Shown here: positions 50,629-59,496 of the stretch, piece by piece
How the letters are laid out: every line of letters starts with the position of its first letter
Numbering within the stretch: position 1 is the stretch's first letter
Origin: Algoriphagus vanfongensis DSM 17529
GTDB lineage: Bacteria > Bacteroidota > Bacteroidia > Cytophagales > Cyclobacteriaceae
Reading direction: 5' to 3'
Length of the DNA: 64,000 bases
NCBI RefSeq assembly: GCF_000429465.1
Contig: NZ_AUBX01000011.1
Location: 124,001 to 188,000, forward strand
Notes under the pieces: model-generated
The model's database searches: none
What the model saw: only the letters and a program-made list of their open reading frames with translations
Told to the model about the DNA's origin: nothing
Program-made: the position numbers and the translations under genes

Positions 50629-51952
50629 TGATTTCTTTTTCTACAAATTTGATCCCCAAAGTCTCCAGATGGGAGAGAATAGGTAGGTAAATTTCCCGGA
50701 CAACAGGCACATGCAGGCCGGTGAGTTTGATTTTCCCGTCTAGAAACAAATCAACGGCAATGGCTAAAGGCAAGCCTACTGTCTGGGCCATTGCGGTGTG
50801 TGTGGCGTCTTTTCCCAAGCATACCAGACTCGAAAGGATTTGTTTTTTGCCGCTTACTCCTTCGATCTCAAACTGATGCTGCATCACGATCATATCCCGG
50901 TCTTCAGGCTCCAAAGCCCAATCTGTTTCCAAGATCGCCTGTAAGATTTGTGCGGGGCTTCCTTTGGTTTTGGGGAGCTTTCGGTCACTGAAAAAGCCCA
51001 ACCACTGGATTTTCTCGAATGTCGGAAAGTCCAACTCAGGGATCAGTTCTGCCAGTTTTTCTTCCACGGATAATGTTTTGTGATAGGGTAGGAAAGCATT
51101 CATCAACTGTCTGAGTGTACTATTTTCCGGCATTTCCATCACAAAACTATCATCTGTCATACCCAATTGGATAAATACATTCCAAGCTTTGCAATAACCA
51201 GCTCTACGCAGAGTACCACGAAGCATGGTGGGGATTTCTTGCAGTCCATAGACTTTTCTGTAGCTCAGAGAATCCCTATTGGGATAGCCGTCAAAATCTC
51301 CCAAGCCAGGAAAATTGACGGTTTCCAGTCTTTTGAAAAGCTGATGATAGGGAACGAACTTCAAATCACCTTTTTCGATATATCGGGAAGTCCCCTGACC
51401 GGCTAAAACAACATTCCGAGGGTTCCAGGTAAACTTATATTTCCAAGGATTACTTTCGCTCTGAGGTGACAAAAGTCCTCCGCAGAAAGACTTGAAAGAA
51501 GTGATTTTTTCTCCTTTGTCATGAGCTTCATGGATCACTTTCATGGCAGACATATGGTCGATTCCGGGATCCAATCCACATTCATTAAGAAAGAAAAGTC
51601 CTTTTTGCTCGATGTTCTCCTTCATTGATTTCATCTCATCGGACTCGTAGGATGCGGAGAAAAAATGTTTGCCCAATTCGAGACAGTCCCTCGCTACGAT
51701 CGGATGCATGAATGCCGGGAGCATGGAAATCACAACGTCTGCTTCTGAAATCAGCTTTTTTCGACTGGGTTCGTCTTGGATATCTAGAGAAACTGCCGCA
51801 GTATTGGATCTATTTTGAAGCTTCGCTGCCGCAGCTTTTGCGTCCAAATCCGCCAAGGTCAAAAAGCGGTTTTTGCTTTCGCAAGTGTCTGCTAAATAGT
51901 CGATTAAAAAAGTGGAGGACTTCCCTCCTCCCAAAATCAAAATATGGTTCAT
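50603..51952 (-). CDS. Saccharopine dehydrogenase family protein
   Basis: 449 residues. The N-terminal Rossmann motif is G-G-G-K-S-S near residue 8. The family features are I-S-M-L-P-A-F-M-H near 76 and N-E-C-G-L-D-P-G-I-D-H near 122. The C-terminal part has the D-G-Y-P-N-R-D-S segment near 216. Such enzymes reduce the imine linking lysine-derived aldehyde to glutamate, or the reverse. In organisms without the alpha-aminoadipate pathway they act in lysine breakdown or are of unknown role. It overlaps the convergent DUF4249 gene by 26 bases. Confidence 0.88.
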   Translation of the reverse strand: MNHILILGGGKSSTFLIDYLADTCESKNRFLTLADLDAKAAAAKLQNRSNTAAVSLDIQDEPSRKKLISEADVVISMLPAFMHPIVARDCLELGKHFFSASYESDEMKSMKENIEQKGLFFLNECGLDPGIDHMSAMKVIHEAHDKGEKITSFKSFCGGLLSPQSESNPWKYKFTWNPRNVVLAGQGTSRYIEKGDLKFVPYHQLFKRLETVNFPGLGDFDGYPNRDSLSYRKVYGLQEIPTMLRGTLRRAGYCKAWNVFIQLGMTDDSFVMEMPENSTLRQLMNAFLPYHKTLSVEEKLAELIPELDFPTFEKIQWLGFFSDRKLPKTKGSPAQILQAILETDWALEPEDRDMIVMQHQFEIEGVSGKKQILSSLVCLGKDATHTAMAQTVGLPLAIAVDLFLDGKIKLTGLHVPVVREIYLPILSHLETLGIKFVEKEIINPARPSQ

Positions 51953-52068
51953 GGATGTGGTGAATTGGTGATCAGGTCTATAAATCTGGCAGGAAAAAGG
52001 CAGAAATCCATTTTTTGTGGAACAAATGATTACTTTGTTCGTTCGATTTCTCCCTAGTTCAATCGATT

Positions 52069-52548
52069 ATGAAGTATTTGGATTCCAATCAGAAAATAGA
52101 AGTTTTGGCCCTGCAGGAGCTATCTCCGGAAGAAATGAAATTACTGCAGAGAGCTCAGGAAATTTCGAAAAACTCCTATTCACCATACTCTCATTTCCAT
52201 GTGGGGGCGGCTGTGCTTTTGGAAAATGGCGAGATCCTGCAGAGCAGCAATCAGGAGAATGTAAGTTTTCCATCGGGCGTATGTGCAGAGCGATTGGTGT
52301 TGGGGTATGCAGGAGCTAATTTTCCTGATCTAGCTCCCAAAATGATGGCCGTGGTCGCACAGAGGGATGGAGAGGAGAGTTGGGCTGGAGTATCACCCTG
52401 CGGCAATTGCCGTCAGACAATCAATGAAACTGAAAATCGTTTTGGCAAAGAGATCACGATGTTGTTTTTGCAGCCTGGCGGAGAAGTCTATCGGGTACAT
52501 GGGATCTCGACTTTGCTACCATTGAAGTTTGATGATCTGAAAAGTTAA
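52069..52548 (+). CDS. cdd: Cytidine deaminase
   Basis: 159 residues, homotetrameric type. It deaminates cytidine and deoxycytidine in pyrimidine salvage. The zinc site is C-A-E near residue 73 (Cys ligand and catalytic Glu) and S-P-C-G-N-C-R-Q near 108. The substrate loop S-P-Y-S-H-F-H-V-G-A-A-V near 38 is present. It lies 2 bases before the hydrolase gene and is cotranscribed with it. Confidence 0.96.
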   Translation: MKYLDSNQKIEVLALQELSPEEMKLLQRAQEISKNSYSPYSHFHVGAAVLLENGEILQSSNQENVSFPSGVCAERLVLGYAGANFPDLAPKMMAVVAQRDGEESWAGVSPCGNCRQTINETENRFGKEITMLFLQPGGEVYRVHGISTLLPLKFDDLKS

Positions 52549-52550
52549 GC

Positions 52551-53204
52551 ATGAAAAAAAGCTTTTATTTTAGCTATGAAGCTCATTATGCCCTGTCTCA
52601 GGAGCCAAGTTTTCAGGAGTCTGAGATTTGGTTGGTGCTGCATGGCTATGGACAATTAGCAGAGTTTTTTATCCGGAAATTCAATCCGTTTTTTAATTCA
52701 GAAAGGCTCTTTGTCGCTCCAGAGGCAACCAATTATGCATATCTCCAGGACTTTCAAGGAAGAGTGGGAGCCAATTGGATGACCAAGCATGAGCGGGAGA
52801 CTGCTATTGCAAATAATCATCGCTACTTGGACGGGTTAATGGATTCTTTGCTTCAGCAGTATTCTCAACCTCCCAAAATCAACGTCTTGGGCTTTTCGCA
52901 AGGTGCCGCCACTGCTACCAGATGGGCGAGCTGCTGGGAGAAGTCAGTCTCCAAGTTGGTGCTATGGGCGGGAGGGTTTGCGCATGATATGCAGCTGGAT
53001 CTAGCCCGGGAAAAATTTTCGGACACAGAGCTCATTTTGGTATTGGGAAATCAGGATCAACTGATCACTGAAAAAAGTCTGGAAATGCAACAGAAGTTGA
53101 TTCAAAGTCTTGAAAAAGAGGTGCAATACCTCCATTTTGAAGGTGGGCATGAGCTAGATCATGAAACTCTCCAGAGTCTGATGGATTCTTCCGACCATTG
53201 CTAG
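52551..53204 (+). CDS. Alpha/beta hydrolase (carboxylesterase/phospholipase type)
   Basis: 217 residues. G-x-S-x-G nucleophile in L-G-F-S-Q-G-A-A near residue 120, oxyanion loop V-L-H-G-Y-G near 31, and a late D-Q/H pair in G-N-Q-D-Q near 163 and G-G-H-E-L near 199 that fits the catalytic Asp/His. Short and cytoplasmic, of the same group as bacterial phospholipase/carboxylesterases. Natural substrate unknown. It is translated directly after cdd. Confidence 0.82.
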   Translation: MKKSFYFSYEAHYALSQEPSFQESEIWLVLHGYGQLAEFFIRKFNPFFNSERLFVAPEATNYAYLQDFQGRVGANWMTKHERETAIANNHRYLDGLMDSLLQQYSQPPKINVLGFSQGAATATRWASCWEKSVSKLVLWAGGFAHDMQLDLAREKFSDTELILVLGNQDQLITEKSLEMQQKLIQSLEKEVQYLHFEGGHELDHETLQSLMDSSDHC

Positions 53205-53290
53205 GATTTGGCTGTTCAAAATGCTTTATTGAAACTATTGCTACACAAATCGACATTCACTATTTTTCTGAAAATTTTCTAACACCACCA

Positions 53291-53725
53291 ATGCTTTCGC
53301 TTACAGAAAAAGAAGTAGACTTCATCGCTGCTCAACTGATCAAAGGAATGGTCTGCTTCTATCAGATCGACAAAAAGAAAGTCCACTTCATGCCTGATGA
53401 TGAGGATTATTTCAACTATGACCTCACACCCGACGAGGAGGATATCCTGGATGAGATTGATGCAGAGCCGGATAATTATGCGGAATTTACTCGAATGGAG
53501 GTGCCTCAGGAACATCAGATGATGCAAGATTTCATTGACCGAAAAGTGAAAGAGAAAAACTTGGCAGAGGACCTGGTAAATGCACTAACAAAGCCGAAGT
53601 CATTGACGGCATTCAAATTTTTGATCGATGAATCGAAATACAAGACAGAATGGATCGAGTTTCGCAAGTCCCGCTACCTAGACTGGGTACGGGAGCAGGT
53701 CGACGGATTCAATTACGCAGAATAA
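53291..53725 (+). CDS. UPF0158 family protein
   Basis: 144 residues from the ATG at 53291; the open frame 31 codons upstream is not conserved-looking. Acidic and helical. It has the family pattern I-L-D-E-I-D-A-E-P-D-N-Y near residue 57 and V-N-A-L-T-K-P-K-S-L-T-A-F-K-F-L near 99, ending R-Y-L-D-W-V-R-E. UPF0158 proteins are of unknown function. Followed by a terminator. Confidence 0.85.
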   Translation: MLSLTEKEVDFIAAQLIKGMVCFYQIDKKKVHFMPDDEDYFNYDLTPDEEDILDEIDAEPDNYAEFTRMEVPQEHQMMQDFIDRKVKEKNLAEDLVNALTKPKSLTAFKFLIDESKYKTEWIEFRKSRYLDWVREQVDGFNYAE

Positions 53726-53735
53726 CACTTTATTG

Positions 53736-53764
53736 CCGCCCGGATGTTTTCGGGCGGTTTTCTT
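53736..53764 (+). terminator. Terminator after the UPF0158 gene
   Basis: A perfect 7-bp GC stem CCGCCCG/CGGGCGG (53736-53742 with 53751-53757), 8-base loop, followed by TTTTCTTTTT. Confidence 0.9.
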
Positions 53765-53806
53765 TTTGCTTGATTTTAAGTAGTTTCAGGGACTTTTGAA
53801 ATTTTT

Positions 53807-54304
53807 ATGTCCGAGAAACCATCCATATCAATCCGCTACAATCTCAACCCCGGAGACCTTGGTCAAGTGGCGGCACTTCATGGGAAAATCTACGCCGAAG
53901 AACATGGCTTTGGGATGGGCTTCGAGGCCTATGTGATGGAGAGTCTGCTGGAATTTTACCGGCAATACAATACCAACAAAGACCGGGTCTGGGTGGTGGA
54001 GTCTCATGGCAAAATGATCGGGTTTTTACTGTTGATGCACAGGCAAGACGAGCAGGCTCAGCTTCGGTATTTTATTCTCGAAAAAGCCTATCGGGGCATG
54101 GGGCTCGGAAAAAGACTGATGGAAGAATGGATGGGGTTCTATCAGGAAAAAGGCTACAGAGGCGCTTATTTATATACGACTTCTGGTTTGGATCCAGCTG
54201 TCAGGCTTTACGAGCGATTTGGATTCAAAAAGATCTCTCAGGTGAAATCCAGAAACTTTGGAGTTCCCTTGCTGGAGATGCTCTACCGGCTTTACCCATC
54301 CTGA
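53807..54304 (+). CDS. GNAT family N-acetyltransferase
   Basis: 165 residues. The acetyl-CoA motif is R-G-M-G-L-G-K-R-L near residue 100. The preceding strand L-R-Y-F-I-L and the late Y-E-R-F-G-F near 140 complete the GNAT fold. Residues near the start, H-G-K-I-Y-A-E-E-H-G-F near 25, resemble the MarR-associated GNAT group. Substrate unknown. It ends 22 bases before the M1 aminopeptidase start. Confidence 0.85.
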   Translation: MSEKPSISIRYNLNPGDLGQVAALHGKIYAEEHGFGMGFEAYVMESLLEFYRQYNTNKDRVWVVESHGKMIGFLLLMHRQDEQAQLRYFILEKAYRGMGLGKRLMEEWMGFYQEKGYRGAYLYTTSGLDPAVRLYERFGFKKISQVKSRNFGVPLLEMLYRLYPS

Positions 54305-54326
54305 GGGAATTCCGTATCTTGCCGTG

Positions 54327-55910
54327 ATGAAGCGCTATTCATTTCTATTCACCCTGCTTTTCTTGCTCTCTCATGTCTCCTTTTCCCAGAATTGGGATTG
54401 GGGAGGGCCTATCGATCCACTTCAGAAAAAATTTAAAGTCCTTCATTATAAGCTGGAGCTTGAACTTTTGCCTGAAACAAAATCTATAGCTGGGTCGAAT
54501 ACCGTGACACTCGAAGCGAAAGAGAAACTCGATACTATCCGTCTTCAATTGATTGATACATATGAGGTGTCGAATGTCACGATGAATGGAGAGCCTGTGG
54601 ATTTTTCGCATCATGATGACCTTTTGGATATCATTCCTATCGACTGTACCTGTAATTCGGTGAAGGTGGAGTATGCAGGAAAAACTCCCATTGCACAAAA
54701 CCCACCTTGGACAGGAGGATTTACCTGGATCAAAGATGAGCTTGACAATGATTGGATGGGACTCTCTTCTCAAGGGGAAGGAGCTAAGATTTTTATGCCT
54801 GCATTGGATCATCCAAGCAGCGAGCCTTCTGAAGGAGTCGATCTATTTTTCACTGTTCAGAAGCCTTACTTCGTAGCCGCCAATGGCCGATTGCTGGAGA
54901 CAAAAGAGGAAGGTGAGAAAGTGACTTATCATTGGGCTACCAGTTACCCGATCAATAATTACAATGTCAATTTTACCTTGGGAGTATTTCATGAAGAGAG
55001 CAAAATCTTCACTTCTTCCTCAGGTAATCAGGTCCCTATGACGGTCTATGTTTTGGAAGAAAACAAAGCCAAAGCTGCTTCTCTTTTGGCGGTGTTGGAG
55101 GAAAGTGCACAGACACATGAAAAATACTTTGGTCCTTATCCTTGGCCTGATGACAAGGTTGCTGTGGTAGAAACACCTTATTTGGGTATGGAACATCAGA
55201 CAATCAATGCCTATGGGAATAATTTCCAATATATTCCTCTGGGTGTAACCCAATACGACTGGTTGCTTCATCATGAGCTAGGACATGAATGGTTTGGAAA
55301 TAAGGTTTCTGTCGGAGACTGGGCAGATATGTGGATTCACGAGGGCTTGACGGCGTATGGAGATATTTTATTTTTCCTAGAGCATGGCGGAGAAGAGGAA
55401 TATCTGAAAAAAGCCAAGTCGGTGTTGCGTGGAATCCCGCACGAAAAACCTGTTCAAAGTCCCCCAAATAGTACCGAGGAAGAAGCCTATCATGGTGAAA
55501 TTTATAGCAAAGGCTCTTTCATTATCCATTCTCTTAGAGGTGTATTGGGAGATGAGATTTTCTTCCCAATGCTCAAGGCATTTGCGACGGATGAGCGATT
55601 TACCTACCAGAATCAGGTGACTACCAAAGATTTTACGGATTTTGTGCAAAACTACTCTGGCAAAGACTTAAATGGCTTTTTTGAACTCTATCTGAGGACG
55701 ACAGACTTGCCAAAAGTGGAGGTTAAAAAGAAAGGGAAGAAAGGCTGGCAAGTAGAGTTGACTGGGATCAACTTTGAACTTCCGGTAGAAGTTCAGACTT
55801 CAAACGGAATTCAAAAGGTGGTTTTGGGTAAAAAAGCGGTTCTGGTCCAAAGTGCTACCGATCCGATTGTCGATCCCAACTATTGGCTGATGCTGGAAAG
55901 GGAGGATTAA
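54327..55910 (+). CDS. Secreted M1 family aminopeptidase
   Basis: 527 residues from the ATG at 54327. A frame open 23 codons further upstream lies inside the GNAT gene and is rejected. Signal peptide K-R-Y-S-F-L-F...F-S-Q. The beta-saddle N-terminal domain (about 25-215) is followed by the thermolysin-like domain. The gluzincin site is H-E-L-G-H-E-W-F-G-N near residue 314 with the downstream Glu in I-H-E-G-L-T near 336. The exopeptidase motif appears as G-M-E-H-Q near 289 rather than GAMEN. It hydrolyses N-terminal residues of peptides outside the cytoplasm. Shorter than typical 850-residue members. Confidence 0.92.
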   Translation: MKRYSFLFTLLFLLSHVSFSQNWDWGGPIDPLQKKFKVLHYKLELELLPETKSIAGSNTVTLEAKEKLDTIRLQLIDTYEVSNVTMNGEPVDFSHHDDLLDIIPIDCTCNSVKVEYAGKTPIAQNPPWTGGFTWIKDELDNDWMGLSSQGEGAKIFMPALDHPSSEPSEGVDLFFTVQKPYFVAANGRLLETKEEGEKVTYHWATSYPINNYNVNFTLGVFHEESKIFTSSSGNQVPMTVYVLEENKAKAASLLAVLEESAQTHEKYFGPYPWPDDKVAVVETPYLGMEHQTINAYGNNFQYIPLGVTQYDWLLHHELGHEWFGNKVSVGDWADMWIHEGLTAYGDILFFLEHGGEEEYLKKAKSVLRGIPHEKPVQSPPNSTEEEAYHGEIYSKGSFIIHSLRGVLGDEIFFPMLKAFATDERFTYQNQVTTKDFTDFVQNYSGKDLNGFFELYLRTTDLPKVEVKKKGKKGWQVELTGINFELPVEVQTSNGIQKVVLGKKAVLVQSATDPIVDPNYWLMLERED

Positions 55911-55919
55911 AGCCTCCCT
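55899..55919. terminator. Shared hairpin at the stop codons of converging genes
   Basis: AGGGAGG (55899-55905) pairs with CCTCCCT (55913-55919). The loop ATTAAAG contains both TAA stop codons of the M1 gene and of the converging SDR gene, which overlap at TTAA. No strong T tract follows. Confidence 0.5.
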
Positions 55920-56677
55920 ATTGTCATTCCTCCGTCCAGAGTGATGATTTGGCCTGTTCCATAAGTCAAAGTTTCATCTGCCAAAGCGGCGACCATTTTG
56001 CCGATGTCTTCCGGTTTTCCCATTCGGGGCTCCAAAGTCAATCCTTTGCCGATTTGGCTTTCGTATTTTCCCTTGACTCCGGCAGTCATGTCTGTTTCGA
56101 TGATTCCGGGTCTTACTTCGAAAACAGGGATGTTAAATTCAGCCAGTCTCACAGCAAATGTCTGATTCATCATCGAGAGTCCGGTCTTGGACATGCAATA
56201 GGCCACCCGATTGGTGGAGGCTAAAACTGCCGAAACAGAGGTGATCGTGATGATGGAAAAGAAATCGTCAGGGTTTTCATTTTTCGAATCAATCATAGAT
56301 TTAGCTACTGCCTGACTGAGAAAAAATGTCCCCTTCATATTGGTATCCACCACATAGTCAAAGTCTTCCTCTGTCACCTCCAAAATATCCGCTCGGACTC
56401 TGGGAGCCACTCCGGCATTGTTGACCAGAACGTTGATTTTGCCAAACTTCTGACGAATCTCCATTAGGATCCGAGATCTATCTTCTGCACTCCCAATATT
56501 GCCTTGAAAGTAATCCGCCTGGATTCCTGATTTTTCTAATTCCTCCAAGACAGGTAAGACAGAATCTTTATCCCTCATCCCATTCAAAGCCAAATCAAAG
56601 CCTTTTTCGGCCAAAGACTTGGCTATTCCCAAACCGATCCCTCGAGTGCCTCCAGTGATGAATGCTACTTTGCTCAT
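55907..56677 (-). CDS. SDR-family oxidoreductase (FabG/KduD-like)
   Basis: 256 residues. The cofactor motif T-G-G-T-R-G-I-G is at residues 8-15, N-N-A-G near 90, the catalytic Ser in I-T-S-V-S-A near 146 and Y-C-M-S-K near 159. The C-terminal segment D-G-G-M-T-I-G is typical of FabG-like SDRs. It is often annotated as 3-ketoacyl-ACP reductase, but its place behind a GH88-like hydrolase and a flavin oxidoreductase argues for a sugar-acid reaction, as with KduD. It overlaps the preceding gene by 4 bases and is last in the operon. Confidence 0.82.
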   Translation of the reverse strand: MSKVAFITGGTRGIGLGIAKSLAEKGFDLALNGMRDKDSVLPVLEELEKSGIQADYFQGNIGSAEDRSRILMEIRQKFGKINVLVNNAGVAPRVRADILEVTEEDFDYVVDTNMKGTFFLSQAVAKSMIDSKNENPDDFFSIITITSVSAVLASTNRVAYCMSKTGLSMMNQTFAVRLAEFNIPVFEVRPGIIETDMTAGVKGKYESQIGKGLTLEPRMGKPEDIGKMVAALADETLTYGTGQIITLDGGMTIGRL

Positions 56678-58116
56678 GATTCTTTGACTTTTTTCAGTTC
56701 TTCGTGAATTGGCATTTTTTTATAAAAGGGATCTAATGGGAAACAACCTGAAATCATCCCGTTTCTCGGTGCTGTGGTACAATCCGAAAAAGTGCGGCAA
56801 ATCTTTGCTCTTTTCATCACTTCTCCGGTCAAGATATCTGCCGGCAATTCAGGATAGCTGAGAACCATCCTTCCCAAGCCGATAGAATCGGCTAATCCTT
56901 GCTCCAAAACAGCTTGTCCAACATGAGGAAGCCACTCTTGCAAGTAGGAATAAGCGGAGCCTACGATATAAAACTCAGGAAATGCTTTTTTCATTTCCCC
57001 TGCAATTTGGATTTGGCGGGCTACACCTTGCAAAGGATCTTCCGGGGGTAAATATCCATCAGAAGGAGGGAAAAGTGCAGGTCTTTGGATGTGAGGATTG
57101 TAATATGGACTTCCTGCTGTGGTGCACAAGAGCTCGATCCCTAACTCTCTGAGGAGCTCCAAAAACTGAAAAGTCTCCGATAGGTTTTCTTTGGTGCCCG
57201 ATTCATCTCCTCCAAAGGAATATTTATATTGAGAGGAGCTGGCCGGAATACCTTTTAAGTCCTCTCCTGGTTTAAAAGGAACCCAGTCAAATGTGCTTAG
57301 GCGAACCCCTATTTCCAATCCAGGAGCAGCCTTTCTGATTCCGGAAACTATCTCTTTCAAAAATCGACTTCTGTTTTCAAAACTTCCCCCGTATTTCCCG
57401 TCTCGGTCATAGGCACTTAGAAATTCATGTCCCAAATAGCCGTGACAATGTTTGATATCCACGAATTGGAATCCGGCTTTTTGTGCCAAAACTGCTGCCG
57501 CAATATATTTCTGGATGATATCCTCGATTTCATCATCTGTCAATAGAGGATAATCCTGACCCAAGCCAAATTTTTCATTTAGTACCGGGTGCGGATACAA
57601 GATTTTGGGCTCCATTTTCTTCTTGTCAAAAGGCTTGCAAAACCTCCCCGAATGGGTGAGTTGGAGGCCTGTGAGGAGTCCTTCAGTTGATCCAAATGAA
57701 ACAGCGTGTTCTTGTTGAATCATGTGAAAAAGGTCTTCGAAGTCTGGAAAAGTAGCTTCATTGATCATCAACTGATTCGGGTTGGCTCGTCCATCCGGGC
57801 AAACAGCCACCGCTTCACAGCCCCAAAGTAATTTGGCTCCGCTGATCGCAAAGTTTTTCCACCTTCTTTTGGTGAAATCAGTCGGTCTTCCATCAGTAGT
57901 TCCATCCCATCCTTCCATCGGCAGGATACAAAAAGCATTGCCGATGCTGTTGCCGGATCTTAATTGGTGACTGGTGGAATAGGGGGAATCTGTATCTGAT
58001 TTCAGGGCTGCTGCAAATGGCAATTGAATTCCTTCTTTTTCCAAATGGGCTTCGAAAAGCTCAGCTGTTTTCAGCTGCGCAACTCTCGGGTATTCGGGTC
58101 TGTATTTTCCACTCAT
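56674..58116 (-). CDS. Old-yellow-enzyme-type NADH:flavin oxidoreductase
   Basis: 480 residues with a TIM-barrel FMN domain of the OYE family. The characteristic H-C-H-G-Y-L-G-H-E-F-L-S-A near residue 224 and Y-G-G-S-F-E-N-R-S-R-F near 243 are present. The C-terminal segment has three cysteines (I-C-R-T-F-S-D-C ... S-G-C-F-P) where the [4Fe-4S] motif of 2,4-dienoyl-CoA-reductase-type members would lie. The FAD/NAD domain of those enzymes is absent. It would reduce an activated C=C bond or a related carbonyl. It overlaps both neighbours by 4 bases (ATGA), so it is made in step with the GH88-like enzyme. Substrate unknown. Confidence 0.85.
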   Translation of the reverse strand: MSGKYRPEYPRVAQLKTAELFEAHLEKEGIQLPFAAALKSDTDSPYSTSHQLRSGNSIGNAFCILPMEGWDGTTDGRPTDFTKRRWKNFAISGAKLLWGCEAVAVCPDGRANPNQLMINEATFPDFEDLFHMIQQEHAVSFGSTEGLLTGLQLTHSGRFCKPFDKKKMEPKILYPHPVLNEKFGLGQDYPLLTDDEIEDIIQKYIAAAVLAQKAGFQFVDIKHCHGYLGHEFLSAYDRDGKYGGSFENRSRFLKEIVSGIRKAAPGLEIGVRLSTFDWVPFKPGEDLKGIPASSSQYKYSFGGDESGTKENLSETFQFLELLRELGIELLCTTAGSPYYNPHIQRPALFPPSDGYLPPEDPLQGVARQIQIAGEMKKAFPEFYIVGSAYSYLQEWLPHVGQAVLEQGLADSIGLGRMVLSYPELPADILTGEVMKRAKICRTFSDCTTAPRNGMISGCFPLDPFYKKMPIHEELKKVKES

Positions 58117-59492
58117 GGCCGGACGCAGTTATAGAAGCTGTAATAGTTTTCTCCCTTGGCCATTCTTTGGATAAGCAATGCTAGTTCTCTAGCATGGTAG
58201 TCTCCCCACATACTCGACTCTCCATGTGCGGCCTGGTTTGGGTTAGGCTTATAATCCCATCCATTTGGCTGATGGTAAATCGAATGTAGGATTAGCCCCT
58301 GATGCTCTGGGTCATGGGAGAGATAGGGTTTTTGGAAAAGAGCTCTCGCTACCTGGAGTCCAGCTTGGACGTATGTCTCCCACTCTGCCTCTCCATTGAG
58401 CTTAAGCCAATTGCCGATTCGAATCAAACCCTGTGCTGCGATGCAGGCTGCTGAGGAATCCACCGGCTCATAGGAATTGTAGGGTTCGGCTGGTCTATTC
58501 AGGTAGTCTCCCATTTTGTAAAGATTTGGAGCGCCGGTGTCCCAATAAGGAATTCCGTCTGTCGGTGTGTTTTCCAGATAGAAATTGGCTGTTGCGATAG
58601 CTGCTTGTTTCATTTCAAGGATGAAATCTTCTTTGGAGATAATCTCCTCGTAATCCTTTTCTTCCAATTCGTCCAAGATTTCCAAAGTTTCTCCCAGTCC
58701 GCAAATCGCCCAGGCCAAACCTCTAGTCCAGGTGCTGAATCCGGTATAACCTTGCTGAGAATTGGGACAGCGATAGTTGCCATCATTTGTGTTGAAAATG
58801 ATTTCATGAGCAGTTCGCCCCGAGATGTCATAGCTGTCTCGTCCATTTCCCATATAAATTGAATAGCGCATGGTGCTCCGGATGTGCTGGACTGCGCGCT
58901 GGATCAAGGAGATTTTCTTGTCATTTTCTCCTTGAAGCACATGTCCCAAGCCATGGGATACAACCAGTGCTCTACAAGATCGAATCGTATCTACGAATAG
59001 CGAATGTGGTCCGTTGAATGAATAAATATATCCGCCATCCTGGGTTTTGGACCATCGAGTAGCTTGTACAGCGCCACTGATTTTCAGGGCTAATTTGTAA
59101 AAATCCTGCTCCCACTGCGAAGCTGAGATTTTCTTTTCACGAATCAAGCGAAGTAGATTTCCATAGGTGCTCACATTGTTGAATCCATGGTCATGAACTC
59201 CCGTATGAGTCAGATGCGGTGCCATTTTTTCCACCGTGTTTTTTCGGCCGATGTCTAGAAACTGTTCATTTCCTGTGGCATCAAATTGCAAAATGGCTGA
59301 TCCGTATTGAAAGCCTTGGGTCCATTCAGTCCAGCCACGAGTGACATATTTTCCTTTTTCGGTAAATACCGGTGCGCCGTTTTTTGGGTCAAAATGCTTT
59401 TCAATGGCAACTATTTTTTCACCGGAAAGCTTCCAGAATTCCTCCAATGAAGCAGAGAGATCTGATGGTGAAATCGCGTTTTGAAGTATCAT
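58113..59492 (-). CDS. GH88/UGL-like glycoside hydrolase
   Basis: 459 residues with an alpha/alpha6 barrel pattern and no signal peptide, so cytoplasmic. Family-like segments are R-G-W-T-E-W-T-Q-G-F near residue 52, H-D-H-G-F near 100-104 (Asp101, equivalent to the first catalytic Asp of unsaturated glucuronyl hydrolase) and F-V-D-T-I-R near 166 (Asp168, the second). S-Q-Q-G-Y-T-G-F-S-T-W-T-R-G-L-A-W near 245 matches the conserved substrate-binding stretch. UGLs remove 4,5-unsaturated uronic acids from lyase products by hydration of the double bond. Here the substrate may be an unsaturated or related uronyl disaccharide. Coupled to the OYE gene by a 4-base overlap. Confidence 0.8.
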   Translation of the reverse strand: MILQNAISPSDLSASLEEFWKLSGEKIVAIEKHFDPKNGAPVFTEKGKYVTRGWTEWTQGFQYGSAILQFDATGNEQFLDIGRKNTVEKMAPHLTHTGVHDHGFNNVSTYGNLLRLIREKKISASQWEQDFYKLALKISGAVQATRWSKTQDGGYIYSFNGPHSLFVDTIRSCRALVVSHGLGHVLQGENDKKISLIQRAVQHIRSTMRYSIYMGNGRDSYDISGRTAHEIIFNTNDGNYRCPNSQQGYTGFSTWTRGLAWAICGLGETLEILDELEEKDYEEIISKEDFILEMKQAAIATANFYLENTPTDGIPYWDTGAPNLYKMGDYLNRPAEPYNSYEPVDSSAACIAAQGLIRIGNWLKLNGEAEWETYVQAGLQVARALFQKPYLSHDPEHQGLILHSIYHQPNGWDYKPNPNQAAHGESSMWGDYHARELALLIQRMAKGENYYSFYNCVRP

Positions 59493-59496
59493 AGGT

